From assembly GCF_013623905.1 (NCBI RefSeq), contig NZ_JABKDD010000002.1, positions 248,001-312,000 of the forward strand: a stretch of 64,000 nt of DNA. The letters are read 5' to 3'. Below the pieces are notes generated by a model that saw only the letters and a program-made list of their open reading frames with translations, did no database searches and had not been told where the DNA came from. Source of the stretch: Brevibacterium sediminis (lineage in GTDB: Bacteria; Actinomycetota; Actinomycetes; Actinomycetales; Brevibacteriaceae). Of the stretch, positions 1-8,617 are shown in pieces (the first letter of the stretch is position 1; each line of letters opens with the position of its first letter). A program made the position numbers and the translations under genes.

Positions 1-973
1 CATTGCGGCGGACGTCGAGAAGCTTCACGTCATCGAAGTCGATCCGGCCGACGTCCGCGGCGAGTTGCGGATAGGTCTCCGCGACGGCATCACGCAACTC
101 ATCGATTCCCTCGGCGCGCAATCGCGCGTCCGCGCCTTTCGGGATGAGGCGGGCGATCTGCACGTGCCCGTCGCGCGGAATGGCGACGAAGACCTTTCCG
201 TTCCCACCTCGTGGGGCCACGGAATCGGGCAGCACCGCCTCGGTGTCGATGCGGAACCACCACACATCGATCGTCGACGGCAGTTCCCTCACGGACAACC
301 CTGCCTCGGCGCGCGCCTTCGACCATCTGCCGTCGGCGGCGATGACAAGTGGTGCGCGGAGTTCGAGGGTGGCCGGGGTGGGAACGTCGGTGGCGGGTTC
401 AGCACGTTTCCCGTGGGGAACGTCGGTATCTTCGGACTGTGGGGCCGCCTCGGCGACGGTCGAATTCCGGGCACGGAGACCGACCACACGGTCTCCGTCC
501 CAGATCAACGAGGCGGCCTCGACGCCCATCCGCAGGTCGAAGTTCGAGTCGTTCTCGCCCGCTTTTGCGAGCAGGTTGAGGAAGTCCCACTGGGGCGCGA
601 TCGTCATGAACGGATGGGGCAGGTTGAGCCGCGTGAAATCGGCGAGCAGAATGTCCTGGCCGCCTCGCCCGGTCAGGGTCACTCCTTCTACGCGGCGATG
701 AGCAATGCGGGCGAACTCGTGGTAAAGGCCGAGTTCGTCGAGCAGTCGCAGAGTGGACGGGTGGATGGTGTCACCGCGGAAGTCGCGGAAGAAATCCTCG
801 TGCTTCTCGAGCACCACGACCTTCACTCCGCCACGGGCGAGCAGCAGGCCGGCCACGATTCCAGCAGGCCCGCCTCCGCCGATGATGCAGTCGAAATGCT
901 CGGTGTCGGTGCGGGCAGTGTGTGGGGTGTCGGTGTCGGTGCGGGCAGTGTGTGGGGTGTCGGTGTCGGCCAT
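1..973 (-). CDS. FAD-dependent monooxygenase/oxidoreductase, 3' end outside window
   Basis: The reading frame stays open from an ATG at 973 to the window edge, giving 324 codons without a stop. A GAGGAG ribosome site lies six bases before the ATG. Residues 32-38 (GGGGPAG) form the dinucleotide-binding loop. A GDTIHPSTL segment near residue 65 and an AADGRWSKAR segment later match the FAD-contacting motifs of the p-hydroxybenzoate hydroxylase-like flavoprotein fold. Homologues run to roughly 400 residues, so the C-terminus is missing. A Pro/Thr-rich insert sits just before the AADGR motif. The substrate cannot be told. The N-terminus carries a duplicated 10-residue unit (see the repeat at 901-969). 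Confidence 0.85.
   Translation of the reverse strand, partial: MADTDTPHTARTDTDTPHTARTDTEHFDCIIGGGGPAGIVAGLLLARGGVKVVVLEKHEDFFRDFRGDTIHPSTLRLLDELGLYHEFARIAHRRVEGVTLTGRGGQDILLADFTRLNLPHPFMTIAPQWDFLNLLAKAGENDSNFDLRMGVEAASLIWDGDRVVGLRARNSTVAEAAPQSEDTDVPHGKRAEPATDVPTPATLELRAPLVIAADGRWSKARAEAGLSVRELPSTIDVWWFRIDTEAVLPDSVAPRGGNGKVFVAIPRDGHVQIARLIPKGADARLRAEGIDELRDAVAETYPQLAADVGRIDFDDVKLLDVRRN
901..969. repeat. 30-bp in-frame tandem duplication at the flavoprotein N-terminus
   Basis: Bases 901-930 and 931-960 are identical, followed by a 9-base partial copy. The unit is a multiple of three and duplicates ten residues (DTDTPHTART-like) directly after the start codon. It looks like recent slippage and adds a tail in front of the FAD-binding domain. 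Confidence 0.9.
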
Positions 974-1036
974 GACACTCTCCTCGGCTCGACGGCACCG
1001 CGGCTCCGGGAACCGGCGGCACCGTTGACTCTGTGA

Positions 1037-1060
1037 ACGCTGGGGCTCAGTTCCCAGCGT
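1037..1060. promoter_or_regulatory. Inverted repeat upstream of the flavoprotein gene
   Basis: ACGCTGGG (1037-1044) and CCCAGCGT (1053-1060) are perfect 8-base arms around an 8-base spacer, 64 bases upstream of the flavoprotein start. It could be an operator or part of the promoter. No regulator gene is adjacent. Confidence 0.35.
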
Positions 1061-1134
1061 AGACCTCGCACCGGGCGACGGAAATAGGGTATGCGCTCCG
1101 GCCAGCCGACCGACCGCCTCGGCGACGGAGGTGA

Positions 1135-1196
1135 CAACTGGTTCAAAGTGCAGGAGAGGAGCCTGAAATCCGGGCACTCACACTTTGAACCAGTTG
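1135..1196 (-). terminator. 16-bp perfect inverted repeat after the GT2 gene
   Basis: CAACTGGTTCAAAGTG (1135-1150) pairs perfectly with 1181-1196. A 30-base interval separates the arms and contains a small CAGG/CCTG stem of its own. It begins 17 bases past the stop of the family-2 glycosyltransferase, so it is probably its terminator. It has no T-tract. Confidence 0.55.
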
Positions 1197-1212
1197 ATTT
1201 GCCGGCACCTGG

Positions 1213-2982
1213 TCAGTTGGAGCGTCCGCCGGCCATCTTCTCGGTGACGTCGAAGCGTTCGCGGTAGCGGCCGGTGAGCAGGCACCACTGCGAGTACAGC
1301 GCGGTCGAGGAATTGAATACGAGCAGCGTGAGCGGATAGAGCAGCCACTGCAGCCACATCGTCACGCGGCGTTCGCGCGGGACGTGGATCGGCCGAGGGG
1401 GCAGCAGCGCGTTGAACACGATGATGGAGACGATGAGTCCGATCATGCCGATCTGCTGAATGATGCCCACGGTCATCGGCATGCGCTCGACCAACGAGGA
1501 TGCCTGCCCCGTCTGCGTGGCCACGACGAAGGGGATCCACCCGCCGATGGCGATGATGATCGAGATCGAGGCGAGACTGACGTGCCCTTCGAGCAGGGAG
1601 AAGAACCGGAGCACTCCCGGCCAGAACGGTACGCGGGCTCCTGGGGCGAAGACGCGCACTCCGACATAGGGCACGTCGGAGGCACCGTACGACCAGCGGC
1701 TGAGCTGTTTGAACTGGGCGACCATCGTGGCCTTGAACGTTCCTGCCTGCACAGCGTCCTGGAAGATCGGGACGTGGATGGGTACGACCCGGTAGTCCCC
1801 GTCGAAGTGGAACCAGCTGCGCCAGTACTGGTGACCGTCCTCGACGATGGTCCGCTTCGACCAGAAGCCCATGTCGACCAGAGCGGTCAGCGGCTGCGCG
1901 TGGGAGGCGAAGTTGCGCAGTGCGAGCCTGCGGACAGTGGTCGTGAGATTCCAGAAGCAGTTCGCGCTGGCGACTACTCGCGATGGTGCGGGCACGTCCC
2001 AGATGTTCGTGATGTAGAGACTGATCGGCTGGAACGACAGACGCTCCCGGTCCGGCGCGGTCGCATATTCGTAGGCGACACAGTCGAAGTAGGACTCGTG
2101 CGGGATGTTGTCGCAGTCGAGGCTCGTGACGATCACCAGGCGTGGGTCGATGGCCTCGTCACGGACCCATTCGGCCAGGTGGTATCCGGCGTACGTGATG
2201 TTCGCTCCCTTGCCGGCGATCTCGTCGGGCAATCCGGCCGGATGTTCGACGAGGACGAAGGCCCCGAAGCGGTGGCCGTACTCGGCTTCGAGCCGCCGAG
2301 CTGTCTCGGCCATTGCGGGGCCGCCGCGTTCCTCATGAGCGAAGAAGACGAGGAGCTGTTCGGGCTTCGTCGAGGTGTGCAGCAGGGTGCGGATGGTGTC
2401 GGCGATGACTGGGTAGGGCTCGTTGTACGCGGCCACGACGACCGCGTGGCGCAGGGTCGATGGACGCATGATCGAGGTCGGATCGGCGCTGACTTTCGCG
2501 ACGAGGGCGGCGTGGTCGGCAGCACGGAATCCACCCCGAGGATGCGCCAGGGAAGGGCGACCGTCCAGGGCCCGCTCGAGGTCGGTCAGGCGTGCCGCCC
2601 AGTCGACGCGAGCGCTGCGTCGGTAGCGAAGGAACCCGCGGGCGACGTCGATCGCCCCGAGCATCGCCCGGACGAACATCAGCCCGACGATCGAGAGCAC
2701 ATAGACCGCTCCGAGCATCGCGTCGACGAACGGGAGGACGAACACGAGCCCGACCGCGGTGAAGCTGATCGCCGCCGGCAGGGCTTCGAAGAATCGGTAC
2801 AGCCGGGTACGCGGGCCCATCGGCAGCTCGAGGCCGGAGGGCGGTGGTGCCGTCGGCTCGAACGAGAAGGCTCCCCTGCCGGAGCTCCGAGGACCGGGTG
2901 GTGACGGCCGGAGCGGTTGAGGAAGTGGGTGGCCCGAGGTTGGCGATTCGACGGAGGTGACTGGTTCGCGGTTCGCTCTCAC
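1213..2982 (-). CDS. Membrane glycosyltransferase, GT2 (cellulose synthase-like)
   Basis: A 589-residue protein if the GTG at 2982 is used. The next candidate, ATG 2820, lacks a ribosome site, and longer starts would run into the divergent GNAT gene. After a Pro-rich tail come two membrane segments (about 66-110), then a GT-A domain with the AAYNEP entry motif (about 183-188), the DCD metal site (288-290), an ED pair near 380 and QLSRW (425-429), which is the QxxRW acceptor motif of processive synthases. Three to four further membrane segments close the protein. This is the architecture of BcsA/hyaluronan-synthase-like enzymes that polymerise a sugar while passing it across the membrane. No PilZ domain or partner subunit is visible, and the product is unknown. 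The start is uncertain. Confidence 0.8.
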   Translation of the reverse strand: MRANREPVTSVESPTSGHPLPQPLRPSPPGPRSSGRGAFSFEPTAPPPSGLELPMGPRTRLYRFFEALPAAISFTAVGLVFVLPFVDAMLGAVYVLSIVGLMFVRAMLGAIDVARGFLRYRRSARVDWAARLTDLERALDGRPSLAHPRGGFRAADHAALVAKVSADPTSIMRPSTLRHAVVVAAYNEPYPVIADTIRTLLHTSTKPEQLLVFFAHEERGGPAMAETARRLEAEYGHRFGAFVLVEHPAGLPDEIAGKGANITYAGYHLAEWVRDEAIDPRLVIVTSLDCDNIPHESYFDCVAYEYATAPDRERLSFQPISLYITNIWDVPAPSRVVASANCFWNLTTTVRRLALRNFASHAQPLTALVDMGFWSKRTIVEDGHQYWRSWFHFDGDYRVVPIHVPIFQDAVQAGTFKATMVAQFKQLSRWSYGASDVPYVGVRVFAPGARVPFWPGVLRFFSLLEGHVSLASISIIIAIGGWIPFVVATQTGQASSLVERMPMTVGIIQQIGMIGLIVSIIVFNALLPPRPIHVPRERRVTMWLQWLLYPLTLLVFNSSTALYSQWCLLTGRYRERFDVTEKMAGGRSN

Positions 2983-3120
2983 TCTCTCGATCCTGGGTGC
3001 CCCGGCTGGACAGCTGTTTGTCGGCAGATGCAGGTCAGGTGAATATTTCGTGCCGACGACCGGGGCTCCAGCATGTGCTGTGAATGGTCGTTGGCCAGGA
3101 GAATGATCGGCACTCGGGGG

Positions 3121-3126
3121 TAGAGT
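3121..3126 (+). promoter_or_regulatory. -10 box of a leaderless GNAT transcript
   Basis: TAGAGT fits TANNNT and ends exactly six bases before the ATG at 3133. This would place the transcription start on the start codon. No good Shine-Dalgarno sequence precedes this gene. Confidence 0.5.
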
Positions 3127-3132
3127 CGCTTC

Positions 3133-3639
3133 ATGACATTTGCAGTCCGCCCCGCAGTCATTGCCGACGTCGCCGGAATGGCGCGCGTCCACGTCGACAC
3201 CTGGAGTGAGACCTACCGCGGGATCATGCCCGACGAACTCCTCGATGCTCCGGACCTCGTCGATCGACGCCGACAGATGTGGACGCAGATCCTCGACGAG
3301 GCTGCTCCGTCGAAGTACACCTGCGCCGTCGCCGAATCCGATGGCCGGATCGTCGGCATTGCAATGTGCGGACCGCCGGAAACCGACGGAAGCGTCGAAG
3401 ACCGGCATCTCTACGTTCTCTACGCCTATCGAGCCATGCACGGCACGGGCGTCGGCCAGGATCTCTTCGACGCCGTCGTCGATCCGTCCGTGACGACGGC
3501 GCTATGGGTGGCGGATCCGAATCCCCGCGCGCAGGCGTTCTATTCGAAGAACGGGTTCGTCCCCGACGGCACGGTCAAGACCGACGAGTACGACGGGGTG
3601 CGCGAGGTGCGGATGGTGCGGCAGGCCAGGGGCGACTGA
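3133..3639 (+). CDS. GNAT family N-acetyltransferase
   Basis: A 168-residue single-domain protein. The N-terminal VRPA...DVAGMARVHVDTW, the central LYVLYAYRAMHGTGVGQDLF (acetyl-CoA pyrophosphate loop) and the C-terminal AQAFYSKNGFVPDGT are the usual GNAT landmarks. It would transfer an acetyl group from acetyl-CoA to an amine; the acceptor is unknown. It is divergent from the GT2 gene and convergent with the kinase that follows. It is probably translated from a leaderless mRNA. Confidence 0.85.
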   Translation: MTFAVRPAVIADVAGMARVHVDTWSETYRGIMPDELLDAPDLVDRRRQMWTQILDEAAPSKYTCAVAESDGRIVGIAMCGPPETDGSVEDRHLYVLYAYRAMHGTGVGQDLFDAVVDPSVTTALWVADPNPRAQAFYSKNGFVPDGTVKTDEYDGVREVRMVRQARGD

Positions 3640-3646
3640 CGCCCAA

Positions 3647-4726
3647 TCAGGTCCAGAGGACCTTGTCCTGTGCGCCCAGTGTCCCACCGGCACCGAGGTG
3701 ACCGAGCATGAGTGCCCCATCCAATGGTCCGCCTGCGGGCTCGACGATGGTGATGGTCGGATCCAGTCGTGCGGCTTCGGCGCGGAATCCCTCGACGAGG
3801 TGATCGCCGGCGGCCGCGACTCCCCCGGTGAGAGCGATGCGGGTCGCGGAGTTGGAAGTGGGAAAGGCCTCGGTGGCTACCGTTGACGAGTCAGTGTCAG
3901 TTCGCACGGAACGAGCTGCGGCGAGCGCGCTGCGGGCCGCTTCCTGACCAGCTTCACGGAGCAGGTCGGCAGATGCTGTGTCGCCGGCCCGGGCACAATC
4001 AGCGACGTCAACGGCGATTTCGGCGAGGAGTCCGGCCCGGTCGCTGCGGGTATAGAACTGTGCCGGCCACGAGGCGGGTGGGCCGAAGCGTCGGGTGGCT
4101 GCCTCGAGCAAAGCACGGCCGTGTTCGTCGATTCCGTCTTGAGTGCGCAAAGCGAGTTCGAGACCATGACGTCCCAGCCACGCTCCTCCCCCGCGATCGC
4201 CGAAGAGGTGTCCCCAGCCATCGGCTCGTGACCAGTCTGCTGTCCATTTGCCGTCAGCGTCCGGACCCGGATGGGCGATGGCGATCGCCCCGGTGCCGAG
4301 CACACTGATCGCCCCACCGGCCCCACCGAGAGCACCGAGGTGGGCGGTCACGGCATCGATCGCGGCGACTGCGGGCACCCCGACCTCGCCGGAGATCTCG
4401 GCGAGAACGTCGGACGGATCCTCAGCGAGGGAGGCGATGCCGGTCGCACCGATTCCGATGCTGCTGACCTCGGGGAAACGTTCGGGCCAGGTCTCCGCGG
4501 CCGTTCTCACTAGTTCGCGGACGACGTGAAGGACGTTGCTGCCGCTCGGCCCGATCTCGATCCGCGGGCCGGTGAGTTGGTCGATGATGCGTGGGACGAA
4601 GCCCCCGCCGTCAGCGATGCCCGGTCTGCTAACGGCATTGCCACGATGGTCAGTTGCATCGCCAACGTCACCGAGCGCGGCTCGGCTGCCGGTGCCGCCG
4701 ATGTCGATGCCGAGGATCAGGGTCAT
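3647..4726 (-). CDS. BadF/BadG-type amino-sugar kinase (GlcNAc/MurNAc kinase)
   Basis: A 359-residue ASKHA-fold kinase. Its phosphate-1 loop is GIDIGGTGSR (6-15), followed by the adenosine-side motif LTGGVAAAGD near the C-terminus. Members of this family phosphorylate N-acetylglucosamine, and some (Clostridium MurK) also N-acetylmuramic acid. It is the last gene of the peptidoglycan-sugar operon and overlaps murQ by an ATGA junction. Phosphorylation of MurNAc taken up by the neighbouring symporter would supply the MurQ substrate. The exact sugar cannot be decided from sequence. Confidence 0.8.
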   Translation of the reverse strand: MTLILGIDIGGTGSRAALGDVGDATDHRGNAVSRPGIADGGGFVPRIIDQLTGPRIEIGPSGSNVLHVVRELVRTAAETWPERFPEVSSIGIGATGIASLAEDPSDVLAEISGEVGVPAVAAIDAVTAHLGALGGAGGAISVLGTGAIAIAHPGPDADGKWTADWSRADGWGHLFGDRGGGAWLGRHGLELALRTQDGIDEHGRALLEAATRRFGPPASWPAQFYTRSDRAGLLAEIAVDVADCARAGDTASADLLREAGQEAARSALAAARSVRTDTDSSTVATEAFPTSNSATRIALTGGVAAAGDHLVEGFRAEAARLDPTITIVEPAGGPLDGALMLGHLGAGGTLGAQDKVLWT

Positions 4727-5772
4727 GCGCCCACGGTACCCGGGCCGGAACCTTCCGAGTCCGTACCGTCGTCCGAGCCGACCGGTTTCTTCGTCCCGAC
4801 AAGCTCGGCGATCGCGGCCCTGACCGAACCATCATGGGACTCCAGAGTCGACGCGGCCAGGGCGGGGGCCGCCTCGGTGAAGGAGACGACGATAGCGGTC
4901 TTGAGATCGCCATCGCAGCTCTCGAGCAGAGCCCGCGCGTCGGCGTCTCCCAGGTCAGCGGCCTCGCGGAGGATGCGCACAGTGCGCTCGCGCAGCTTCG
5001 CGTTCGTCGCGACGACGGAGACCATGAGGTTGTCCCAGGTCCGGCCGAGAGCGACCATGAGCGCGGTCGAGAACCCGTTGAGGGTGAGCTTCTGGGCGGT
5101 GCCGGCCTTGAGCCTAGTCGATCCGGTGATCACTTCGGGGCCGGTGTCGAGCACGATGTGGTCATCGGCTTTCTCCGCCAGAGAGGCGTACGGGTTGTTC
5201 GAGATGAGCACAGCGTGGGCGCCGTTGGCCCGCGCCGCGTCGAGCGCCCCGCCGACGTACGGGGTCGACCCGCTCGCGGCGATGCCGATGGCCACATCGT
5301 CGGGTCCGAGCTCGGCACCGGCCGCGGTTCCGTCGGCCCCGGAGTCCTCGGCGTTCTCCACCGCATTGACCAATGCCGCCTGACCACCGGCGATATGCCC
5401 GATGACCCGGCCCGGTTCGAGGTTGAACGTCGGCAGGAGCTCGCTCGCATCGAGGACGCCCAGCCTCCCCGAGGTGCCTGCGCCGAAGTAGTGGACGCGG
5501 CCGCCTCGGCGCATGCGGTCAGCGGCAATGTCGACGAGTTCGGCCAGCTGCGGCAGGGCTGCGGCCACCGCGTCGATGACGGCGTGGTCTTCGGCGTTGA
5601 GGACCTTGAGCACCCCGAGGGTGTCGAGGTCGTCGAGGCCGGAGCTAGCCGGATTGCGCTGCTCGGTCGGCGACAGCGGCCGGCCGGCCGGCGGTGCCGT
5701 TTCAGACGTCGGCGGGTTCGGTTCCGACGTCGGCGAGGTCGGGCGGGCTGAGCCCGGCTGGGAGGAGGTCAT
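4723..5772 (-). CDS. murQ: N-acetylmuramic acid 6-phosphate etherase
   Basis: The 349-residue protein starts at ATG 5772, preceded by GGAAGGAAG; longer starts would run into the symporter gene. The family hallmark TEQRNP lies at 36-41. The SIS-domain loop GAGTSGR is at 97-103 and the catalytic Glu of DASELLPTF at 111. MurQ removes D-lactate from MurNAc-6-phosphate to give GlcNAc-6-phosphate in cytoplasmic cell-wall sugar recycling. The first 35 residues are a Ser/Pro/Thr-rich extension not needed for the fold. ATGA overlaps join it to the symporter upstream and the kinase downstream. Confidence 0.93.
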   Translation of the reverse strand: MTSSQPGSARPTSPTSEPNPPTSETAPPAGRPLSPTEQRNPASSGLDDLDTLGVLKVLNAEDHAVIDAVAAALPQLAELVDIAADRMRRGGRVHYFGAGTSGRLGVLDASELLPTFNLEPGRVIGHIAGGQAALVNAVENAEDSGADGTAAGAELGPDDVAIGIAASGSTPYVGGALDAARANGAHAVLISNNPYASLAEKADDHIVLDTGPEVITGSTRLKAGTAQKLTLNGFSTALMVALGRTWDNLMVSVVATNAKLRERTVRILREAADLGDADARALLESCDGDLKTAIVVSFTEAAPALAASTLESHDGSVRAAIAELVGTKKPVGSDDGTDSEGSGPGTVGA

Positions 5773-7277
5773 GGACGGGGGCTTCCTTCCGCCTCGGCGA
5801 TGGTGGGCTCTTCGACTGTGGTCTTGTGGCGCAGACCCAGCAGGCCGCCGACGATGAAGGTGACGATGACGCCGAGCAGCGGGTACCACTGCCACGCCAC
5901 CCACACTTCGCCGGTGACGTACTTCTCCATGACGAAGAAGAACGCGTTGACGGCCACGGCCAGGGCGAAGGCGATGTTCGCGTCGACGGCCCTAGCCCGC
6001 TTGTTGACGATGCCGAAGACGAACGCGCCAAGCAGACCGCCGTACGTGATACCGGCGATGCCGAGAGCCAGGATGACGATGTTGCCGGAGTCGGATTCGA
6101 AGACCGTGGCCGGCAGGATGAACGCGATCCCCCAGCCGATCGTCGCCCAGCGGCCGACCCTGAATCCCTGTTCGTCGGTCATCGGGGTGCGCTTGAGCTT
6201 CGCGTAGACGTCGTTGACCGTCGAGGACGACAGGGCCGACAGCGACGACGACAGCGTCGACATCGCGGCGGCGAGGATGCCGGCCAGCAGCAGTCCGGAG
6301 ATTCCCGTGGGCAGGCCCTCGATGATGAACAGCGGGAAGATCTCGTCGTCGCGGGTCAGCCCGAGGTCGGCAGGCAGCGCGTGATCGTAGTACGCCCAGA
6401 GAGCCAGGCCGACGGCGAGGAAGATCGCGAACTGGACGACCACGACGAATCCGGAGGTGATGAGGGCCTTCTGTGCCTCGAGCTTCGACCGGCACGACAG
6501 CAGGCGCTGAACGATGAGCTGATCGGAACCGTGGGAGGCCATCGCGAACACGGCGCCGCCGAGCACCGACGGGATGAACGAGGTGTCCGCAGAGATCGGG
6601 TTGCCCTCGAAGACGAAGATGTTCGTCTTTCCGGCCTCGACCGCCTCGGCGAGCCATCCGCCGCCGATCGATGCGGAGATGATGATGATCGCGAGAATCC
6701 CGCCGAGGACGTAGAGGATCATCTGCGCGACATCGACCCAGACGACGGCCTTGATGCCGCCGATGAACGTGTACACGATCGTCACAAGCGAGAGGACGAC
6801 GATGATGACGAAGTAGTTCGTGTGGATGCCGAGCCCGTCGAGGATGACCTTGAGCGGGATGGCCGCGGCGAGCACGCGGATGCCGTCGGCGAGCAGTCGG
6901 GTGAAGAGGAAGGTCACGCCGGCCGTGGTCTGCGTCGACTGGCCGAAACGTTTGCCCAGGTAGGCGTACGCGGTGATCATCTCACCGTCGTAGTAGCGCG
7001 GCAGCATGAAGTAGGCGACGATGACGCGGCCGAGGATGTAGCCGAGTCCGAGCTGCAGGTAGTTGAGGTCGCCGAGGTAGCTCATGACGGGGATGCCGAT
7101 GACGGTGAGCGCGCTCGTCTCGGTGGCGACGACGGACAGGCAGACGGCCCACCACGGCAGGTCGCGCCCGCCGAGGAAGTAGCCCTTGAGGCTGCTCTGC
7201 TTGCCGCTCAGTGCCAGTCCCAGCCACGCCGTTGCGACGAGATAGGCGATGATCACCAGGAGGTCGATGATCTGCAT
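5769..7277 (-). CDS. Sodium:solute symporter (SSS family), likely amino-sugar uptake
   Basis: A 502-residue, strongly hydrophobic protein with about 13 membrane segments. The ATETSALTVIGIP segment (about 50-62) and the FIGGIKAVVWVDVAQ segment (about 173-187) are typical of the LeuT-fold SSS family. AAGGAGAGACCA precedes the ATG. It sits between anmK (116-base gap) and murQ (ATGA overlap). From context it most likely imports MurNAc, anhydro-MurNAc or a related wall fragment with sodium. Other SSS proteins carry sialic acid, glucose or proline, so the substrate is an inference. Confidence 0.85.
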   Translation of the reverse strand: MQIIDLLVIIAYLVATAWLGLALSGKQSSLKGYFLGGRDLPWWAVCLSVVATETSALTVIGIPVMSYLGDLNYLQLGLGYILGRVIVAYFMLPRYYDGEMITAYAYLGKRFGQSTQTTAGVTFLFTRLLADGIRVLAAAIPLKVILDGLGIHTNYFVIIVVLSLVTIVYTFIGGIKAVVWVDVAQMILYVLGGILAIIIISASIGGGWLAEAVEAGKTNIFVFEGNPISADTSFIPSVLGGAVFAMASHGSDQLIVQRLLSCRSKLEAQKALITSGFVVVVQFAIFLAVGLALWAYYDHALPADLGLTRDDEIFPLFIIEGLPTGISGLLLAGILAAAMSTLSSSLSALSSSTVNDVYAKLKRTPMTDEQGFRVGRWATIGWGIAFILPATVFESDSGNIVILALGIAGITYGGLLGAFVFGIVNKRARAVDANIAFALAVAVNAFFFVMEKYVTGEVWVAWQWYPLLGVIVTFIVGGLLGLRHKTTVEEPTIAEAEGSPRP

Positions 7278-7393
7278 TGGTCTCTCCTTGTTGGGGGTGT
7301 GGAGTGTGTCGGTTGATCGGTGGTCAGGAGGTGCGTTCGTTTGTGTGGCCGGGCGGGCGATGCCGGTGGCGGCCGCGGTTCAGTCGGCCAGTC

Positions 7394-8617
7394 TCAGTCA
7401 CTCAGTCTCAGCCGGGTGGGTCGTCGGTGGAGGGGTTCGGGCAGACGGAGCGGTCCGTCACCGGGAGTGAATCGACCCGCGATGCGCGGTCCGATCGCCC
7501 CGGTCAGACTGGGCTGAGTGCCGTCGAGTCCGTGCCAGCTCAGCCACCCGAGGAGCGCCATGAGCAGCGCTTCCTTGCTGCCTTCCGGCAGCCCGAAGGC
7601 CTCATCCGTGCTCGTGAGGACGATGCCCTCGCCCAGTTCCTCGCCGAGGCGGCGCATCAGCTCCGGATTCCTCGTCCCACCTCCCGAGGCGATGACGGTG
7701 GTGACGTCGTGACGGCGGGCCGCCTCGGCGATGGTGCGCGCGGTCAGCGCGGTGACCGTGGCGATCTGATCATGCTCGCCGAGGTGGGGGTGGGGTTCGA
7801 GGTATGAGTCGAGGTAGGCGGCGTGGAAGAGTTCCTTGCCCGTCGATTTCGGGGCGGGCCGTGCGTAGAAGGGTTCGGTGAGGAGCTCGGTGAGCAGGTC
7901 CTCGTCGACGGTGCCGGCTGCTCCGAGCGCGCCGTCGCTGTCGTAGCTCTGCCGACCGTCGGTGATGCGGCGGGCGAGGATGTCGATGAGGGCGTTGGCC
8001 GGGCCGGTGTCGAAAGCGATGGGATCGTGGCCTGGTTCGATGACGGTGATGTTCGCGATTCCGCCGAGGTTGAGCACCGCGGTCGGCGCCTCGGCGTCGG
8101 AGAGCAGGAGGGAGTCGAGCAGCCCGACGAGCGGGGCACCCTGTCCCCCTGCGGCGACATCGCGGGAGCGGACATCGGAGATCACGGGCGCACCGAGTCG
8201 TTCTGCGATGAAGGCCGGCTGTCCCAGCTGGAGGGTCGAAGTGACCTGCCCGTCGGTGATGTCGTGGCGGACGGTCTGTCCGTGGGAGACGACGAGGTCA
8301 GGGGTCAGGTCGTGGTCGGCGCAGAGTTCGGACAGGGCGTCGGCGCAGAATCGGCCGAGCCGGGCGTCGACGCTGCTGACCAGTGACAACGGCAGATCTG
8401 CCGGTTCGAGAAGGCGAAGGATGTCGGCGGAGAGCCGGTCATCGAACGGGGTTTCGCGTTCGGCGAGGATCCGCACGGTCAGGGTGGTGGGGTCGGCGCC
8501 GACGAGGTCGAAGCTGGGGGTGGGTTCCGTGTCGCTGATGGGGTCGGGTCGGAACTCGGCGATGACGAGGTCGAGGCCGTCGGCGGAGGTTCCGGTCATG
8601 AGTCCGGCGATGATCAT
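7394..8617 (-). CDS. anmK: Anhydro-N-acetylmuramic acid kinase
   Basis: A 407-residue protein opening with GLMTGTSADGLDL, the AnmK ATP-loop signature. SHGQTVRHD, LNLGGIANITVI, FDTGPANALIDI and the ASGGGTRNPELMRRL segment are the further conserved blocks. AnmK opens the 1,6-anhydro ring of anhMurNAc and phosphorylates it, giving MurNAc-6-phosphate for MurQ. It overlaps the regulator by an ATGA junction and is followed by the symporter after 116 bases. Confidence 0.94.
   Translation of the reverse strand: MIIAGLMTGTSADGLDLVIAEFRPDPISDTEPTPSFDLVGADPTTLTVRILAERETPFDDRLSADILRLLEPADLPLSLVSSVDARLGRFCADALSELCADHDLTPDLVVSHGQTVRHDITDGQVTSTLQLGQPAFIAERLGAPVISDVRSRDVAAGGQGAPLVGLLDSLLLSDAEAPTAVLNLGGIANITVIEPGHDPIAFDTGPANALIDILARRITDGRQSYDSDGALGAAGTVDEDLLTELLTEPFYARPAPKSTGKELFHAAYLDSYLEPHPHLGEHDQIATVTALTARTIAEAARRHDVTTVIASGGGTRNPELMRRLGEELGEGIVLTSTDEAFGLPEGSKEALLMALLGWLSWHGLDGTQPSLTGAIGPRIAGRFTPGDGPLRLPEPLHRRPTRLRLSD

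Noticed and set aside
901..969. 30-bp repeat as the start of a CRISPR array
   Set aside because: Two adjoining identical units without spacers, in frame inside a coding sequence.
65..1036. Long plus-strand frame opposite the flavoprotein
   Set aside because: It is an antisense shadow; the minus strand encodes recognisable FAD motifs throughout.
1135..1196. Terminal repeats of an insertion sequence
   Set aside because: Only 30 bases lie between the arms, with no transposase.
5694..7316. 540-codon plus-strand frame rich in Asp, Glu and Arg
   Set aside because: It mirrors the membrane codons of the symporter on the other strand, a usual artefact in high-GC DNA. The same holds for plus-strand frames at 1384-2904, 9734-11038, 36334-38718 and 45143-46801, and for the minus-strand frame at 49667-50983.
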